DNA of 64,000 nucleotides from DASRAP01 sp964503275 (GTDB lineage Bacteria > Gemmatimonadota > Gemmatimonadetes > Gemmatimonadales > Gemmatimonadaceae), in contig CAZCZO010000009.1 in assembly GCA_964503275.1 (NCBI GenBank), positions 51,061 through 115,060 on the forward strand. The letters are read 5' to 3'. This document shows, in pieces, positions 60,757-64,000 of the stretch. A program made the position numbers and the translations under genes. Below the pieces are notes generated by a model. It was not told the DNA's origin and did no database searches. It saw only the letters and a program-made list of their open reading frames with translations. How positions within the stretch are numbered: position 1 is the first letter of the stretch; every line of letters begins with the position of its first letter.

Positions 60757-63700
60757 CGCCGACCTCCTGGATGCAGCGCCCGCTCGAACAGCTCGTAGAT
60801 GCGGCGGTACTCGTCCGTCCACGACGAGGGCCGCACGAAGCCGTGATCCTCGACCGGGTACGAGGCCAGCTCCCAGTCGGTCTTGCCCAACTCGATGAGG
60901 CGCTGCGTGAGCCGGACCACATCTTGGTAGTGCACGTTCACGTCCACCATCCCGTGCGCGATCAGCAGGGGATCCCGCAGGCCCTCCGCGAAGAAGATCG
61001 GCGACGACTGGCGATACGCCGCGGTGTCGGACTGCGGGAAGTTCAGGATGCGGCCGGTGTAGCCGTGGTTGTAATGCGCCCAATCGGTCACCGGCCGCAG
61101 GGCGGCGCCGGCGCCGAAGTAGTCCGGCGCATTGAACAGCGCCATCAGCGTCATGAACCCGCCATAGCTCCCACCGTAGATGCCGATGCGCTCCGGGGCC
61201 ACGCCCCGGTTCGCCGTCAGCCACTTGGAGGCATCGACATGATCCGCGAGGTCGCGGCCGCCCATCCAGCGGTAGATCGCCGTGCGCCAATCACGGCCGT
61301 ACCCGGCTGAGGCCCGGTAGTCCACATCGAGCACGACATACCCCTGCGTGGCGAGCAGGTGGTGGAACATGTACTCGCGCGAATAGCTGGACCAATAATC
61401 GTGCACATTGTGCAGGTATCCCGCCCCGTGCACGAAGATCACGGCCGCACCGTTGGGCGCGGCGCCGAAGGACTTGGGCTCGTAGATGCGCGCCGGCACA
61501 TCGATACCGTCGGACGCGCGGATCATGATGATCTCGGGCTTGATCCACGGGCCCGCGAGCCACGCGGCCGTGGGCGAGGTCGTGTGCTGCGTGCGTGCCG
61601 TCGCGCCCAGACGGCCACTGAACAGCTCCGGCGGCCGGTTCGCCTCCGAGAACACGTCGGCGTACTGCATCCCGTCCGGGGCGATCGTGAGCTCGTGTCC
61701 GCCATGCTGCGTGGTGAGCTTCTCCCGGCGCGGACTCCCCACCGCTTGCCGGTACACGTGCTGCACGAACGGCGACTCCTCGTGCGACGTGATGAGGAAC
61801 GTCTTGCGGTCGGGCGTCAGCGACACTGTGTTCAGCTCCCACGCCCCGCTGGTCACGGCCACCTTGGCCGACCCGTCGCGGCGCTGCGTGTAGAGATGGG
61901 CGTAGCCCGTCGCCTCCGACACGTACCACAGCGTCTCGCGGTCCAACCATCCGCCGCACCCGAAGCAGGGCCCGGCCACCCAGGCGGTATCGCGCAGTTC
62001 GTCGACCAGGGTCATGCCCGCGGTCGCGGCATCGACCGCATGCAGGTAGCGCCGCTTGAAGTCGTAGGTCACCGAGAACAGCGCCAGCGTGGAGCCGTCG
62101 TCGTTCCAGCCCAGCGTGTTGAGCTGCGAGGGCGCCCGTGCGGTGTCGGCGGGCGTGGCCTGCAGCCAGCGGATCTCCCCGGTCGCCAGCGTGAGGAGAC
62201 CGGCCCGGCGTGCGGTCTGTTCGTCGCCGACCTTCGAGCGGGTCGGGATCATCGCAGCGTAGCCGTCGGCGGTCACGTAATTGGGCACGTCGGCGCGACG
62301 CGCCTCGTTCTGCGTGCGCTCGGCGATCACCACCGCATGGGTCATGGCGGGGGACACATCGACGCTGACCACCCGCAGCCCTGCGCCGATGTACGCCGGC
62401 CGCAACCCACGCCGCGCCGCCTCCTCGCGCTCGGCGCGCGCAGCGGAATCGCGTCGTGCGGCATCGCGGATCACCTGCAGCAGGTCGAGCTGGTCCTGCA
62501 CCAAGGCGCCACGCTGGCCCGTCGGTGCCGCCGGGTCGCGTGGCGCCACCCCGGCTCGCACGTCGGTCAGCTGTCGCGTGAGGCCCGTGGCGAGCTCCAT
62601 CGCGAAGGCCTGGCCGTCACGCTGGTAGATGACCTGCGCGCCATCGGCGCTCCACTTGGCCCCGCTCTCGCTGGCGCTGGTCTGGGTGAGTCGACGCAGG
62701 GCCACGGTCCGCAGGTCGAGCAGGTACAGGTCGCCACCGCTGGTCACCAACTCCTGCCGCCCGTCGGGCGAGCGCAGTCCGCGCGTGAGCGATGGGGCCA
62801 CCGAGTCGAGGTGTGCCGCCGAGACCTCCTCGGGCGCCGCGCTGCTCCCCGGCCGCACGCGGTAGCCACGCGCGGGCGCGTCCCAGGCCGAGCCCGGCGG
62901 GGCCCAACTGAAGTAGATCCACCGCGAGTCCGCCGACCAGCGCACCTGCGAAGGCGCGCGGCCCGTGAGCTCCGGTCCGCGCATGATGTTCGCGATGCTG
63001 AGGTCGAACGCCTGCGCCCTGAGTGGCTGGCCGCCGCTCAGCAGCAGGCCCAGCGCGAGCACCGGGACCACCGCCCCGGCCACCCGCGGAGTGAACGGGG
63101 TCTCGGTGCTGCCGGGCTCAGGCAGCCCGCGCAGCACGCGCACCCACACGCGGATCGAAGCGAACAGGATGATCATCGCAGAGAGCAGGAAGAAGGCCGC
63201 GACCGCCGCGTCGAGCCGGTCGTTGAAGATCATGCGGCTGAGATCCCCGGCCGACTTCACGCCGGCAGGGAGCGTGCCCGCTGCCAGATGGTCGGCGTAG
63301 GCCCGGGCATGCGCGAGGAACCCGATCCGCGGGTCGGGCGAGAAGATCTTCGCCCAGCCGGCGGTGAAGGTCACGACGGTCAGCCAGGTGAGCGGGATCA
63401 GCGGGATGAACGCGTACTTCGCCTTGCCCATCTTGATGATCACCGTCGTGCCCACGCAGAGGGCCACCGCCGCGAGCAACTGATTGCTGATGCCGAACAG
63501 CGGCCACAGCGAGTTGATGCCGCCGAGCGGGTCGGTCACGCCTTGGTACAGGAAGTATCCCCACATCCCCACGACCATCGCGCTGGCGAGGATCACCGCC
63601 GGGTACCACGACACGCGGCCGAACGGCGCCCAGACATGCTTGCCGAGGTCCTGCAGCATGAACCGGCCCACGCGCGTCCCCGCGTCGACCGTGGTGAGGA

Positions 63701-64000
63701 TGAACAGCGCCTCGAACATCAGCGCGAAGTGGTACCACAGCGCCATGGACGCCGACCCGCCGAGGACCGAGGCGAAGATCGACGCCATCCCGATCGCCAG
63801 CGACGGCGCGCCGCCGGTGCGCGAGAGCACCGTGCCCTCCTCGACCTGCGCCGCAAGCGCCGTGAGCTCCTCGGGCGTGACCACGAAGCCCCACTGCGCG
63901 ATGGCCGCGGCCGCACTCTCCACCGTGGTGCCGATCAAGCCGGCCGGCGCGTTGATCGCGAAGTACACGCCGGGCGTCAGCACACAGGCCGCGATCAGCG
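60753..64000 (-). CDS. CstA transporter fused to S9 prolyl oligopeptidase-type peptidase (partial)
   Basis: A single open frame of more than 1,080 residues enters from the right edge. The first 330 or so residues are the C-terminal half of a CstA/BtsT carbon-starvation transporter (LTPGVYFAIN, many TM segments). Without a stop it continues into VAGAVVPVLALGLLL and RAQA (like a signal peptide), then a beta-propeller (RWSADSRWIYFSWAPPG; GGWLDRETLWYV) and an S9 alpha/beta-hydrolase with GIYGGSYGGFMTLM (Ser), GMVDVNVHYQD (Asp) and PVEDHGF (His). Peptide uptake and peptide cleavage would be joined; the S9 part would sit outside the membrane. The CstA N-terminus is outside the window. Confidence 0.85.
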   Translation of the reverse strand, partial: LIAACVLTPGVYFAINAPAGLIGTTVESAAAAIAQWGFVVTPEELTALAAQVEEGTVLSRTGGAPSLAIGMASIFASVLGGSASMALWYHFALMFEALFILTTVDAGTRVGRFMLQDLGKHVWAPFGRVSWYPAVILASAMVVGMWGYFLYQGVTDPLGGINSLWPLFGISNQLLAAVALCVGTTVIIKMGKAKYAFIPLIPLTWLTVVTFTAGWAKIFSPDPRIGFLAHARAYADHLAAGTLPAGVKSAGDLSRMIFNDRLDAAVAAFFLLSAMIILFASIRVWVRVLRGLPEPGSTETPFTPRVAGAVVPVLALGLLLSGGQPLRAQAFDLSIANIMRGPELTGRAPSQVRWSADSRWIYFSWAPPGSAWDAPARGYRVRPGSSAAPEEVSAAHLDSVAPSLTRGLRSPDGRQELVTSGGDLYLLDLRTVALRRLTQTSASESGAKWSADGAQVIYQRDGQAFAMELATGLTRQLTDVRAGVAPRDPAAPTGQRGALVQDQLDLLQVIRDAARRDSAARAEREEAARRGLRPAYIGAGLRVVSVDVSPAMTHAVVIAERTQNEARRADVPNYVTADGYAAMIPTRSKVGDEQTARRAGLLTLATGEIRWLQATPADTARAPSQLNTLGWNDDGSTLALFSVTYDFKRRYLHAVDAATAGMTLVDELRDTAWVAGPCFGCGGWLDRETLWYVSEATGYAHLYTQRRDGSAKVAVTSGAWELNTVSLTPDRKTFLITSHEESPFVQHVYRQAVGSPRREKLTTQHGGHELTIAPDGMQYADVFSEANRPPELFSGRLGATARTQHTTSPTAAWLAGPWIKPEIIMIRASDGIDVPARIYEPKSFGAAPNGAAVIFVHGAGYLHNVHDYWSSYSREYMFHHLLATQGYVVLDVDYRASAGYGRDWRTAIYRWMGGRDLADHVDASKWLTANRGVAPERIGIYGGSYGGFMTLMALFNAPDYFGAGAALRPVTDWAHYNHGYTGRILNFPQSDTAAYRQSSPIFFAEGLRDPLLIAHGMVDVNVHYQDVVRLTQRLIELGKTDWELASYPVEDHGFVRPSSWTDEYRRIYELFERALHPGGRR

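Overview
The window is a high-GC bacterial chromosome segment made of dense housekeeping and biosynthetic blocks separated by more AT-rich accessory stretches. The gene content fits Gemmatimonadota best: a myxobacterial-style Pfa lipid synthase, a partial ATP synthase operon, many small secreted proteins and lipoproteins, and paired 6-bladed propellers. That assignment is inference from gene style; no rRNA or other phylogenetic marker was compared.

Layout. (1) 1-7532: the end of topA, then trmFO, xerC, hslV, hslU and argF, the classic topA-trmFO-xerC-hslVU order, interrupted by two opposite-strand outer-membrane beta-barrel genes. (2) 7533-15400: an accessory island. It holds a toxin-antitoxin pair whose toxin carries an amber codon, then tandem cassettes of an HExxH (zincin-like) lipoprotein coupled to a small secreted protein with two cysteines. 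Most copies are truncated, deleted or frameshifted. A defective IS3-type element sits inside the array, and a 31-bp direct repeat brackets the inner 5.2 kb. (3) 15500-25400: an amidohydrolase, Bcp peroxiredoxin, two secreted 6-bladed propellers, another decayed HExxH/small-protein cassette on the minus strand, an IS481 relic, a CPBP protease, a beta-barrel, a lipoprotein and an AraC-type regulator. (4) 25500-33900: gcvT, a sigma-54 activator with a pseudo-receiver, a conserved unknown gene, a possible micropeptide, a membrane HD-GYP protein and a large SARP/BTAD-ATPase regulator. (5) 34000-40400: a MoxR ATPase, a BsuPI lipoprotein, the ATP synthase Fo genes plus delta (atpZ-I-B-E-F-H), a cupin and a sugar nucleotidyltransferase. 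(6) 41000-58450: a complete Pfa-type secondary-lipid synthase locus: enoyl reductase (PfaD), KS-AT-ACP, a separate KR-DH protein, a 2,818-residue KS-CLF-AT-DH-DH-DH-acyltransferase megaprotein, a free PlsC and an Sfp-type phosphopantetheinyl transferase. (7) 58450-64000: an M20 peptidase, a coiled-coil membrane protein, YbdD, and an uninterrupted frame joining the CstA carbon-starvation transporter to an S9 prolyl-oligopeptidase.

Two systems stand out. The Pfa locus contains everything expected to make a polyketide-type fatty acid and transfer it to glycerolipid, but with only one ACP and a split PfaA. The HExxH lipoprotein/small secreted protein cassettes (five HExxH copies, about nine small-protein copies) have start and stop codons overlapping by 13 or 16 nt, which looks like a coupled secreted enzyme/partner system that I do not recognise from any named family. 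Several genes here also have a -10-like hexamer 6-9 nt before the start codon, which suggests leaderless transcription.
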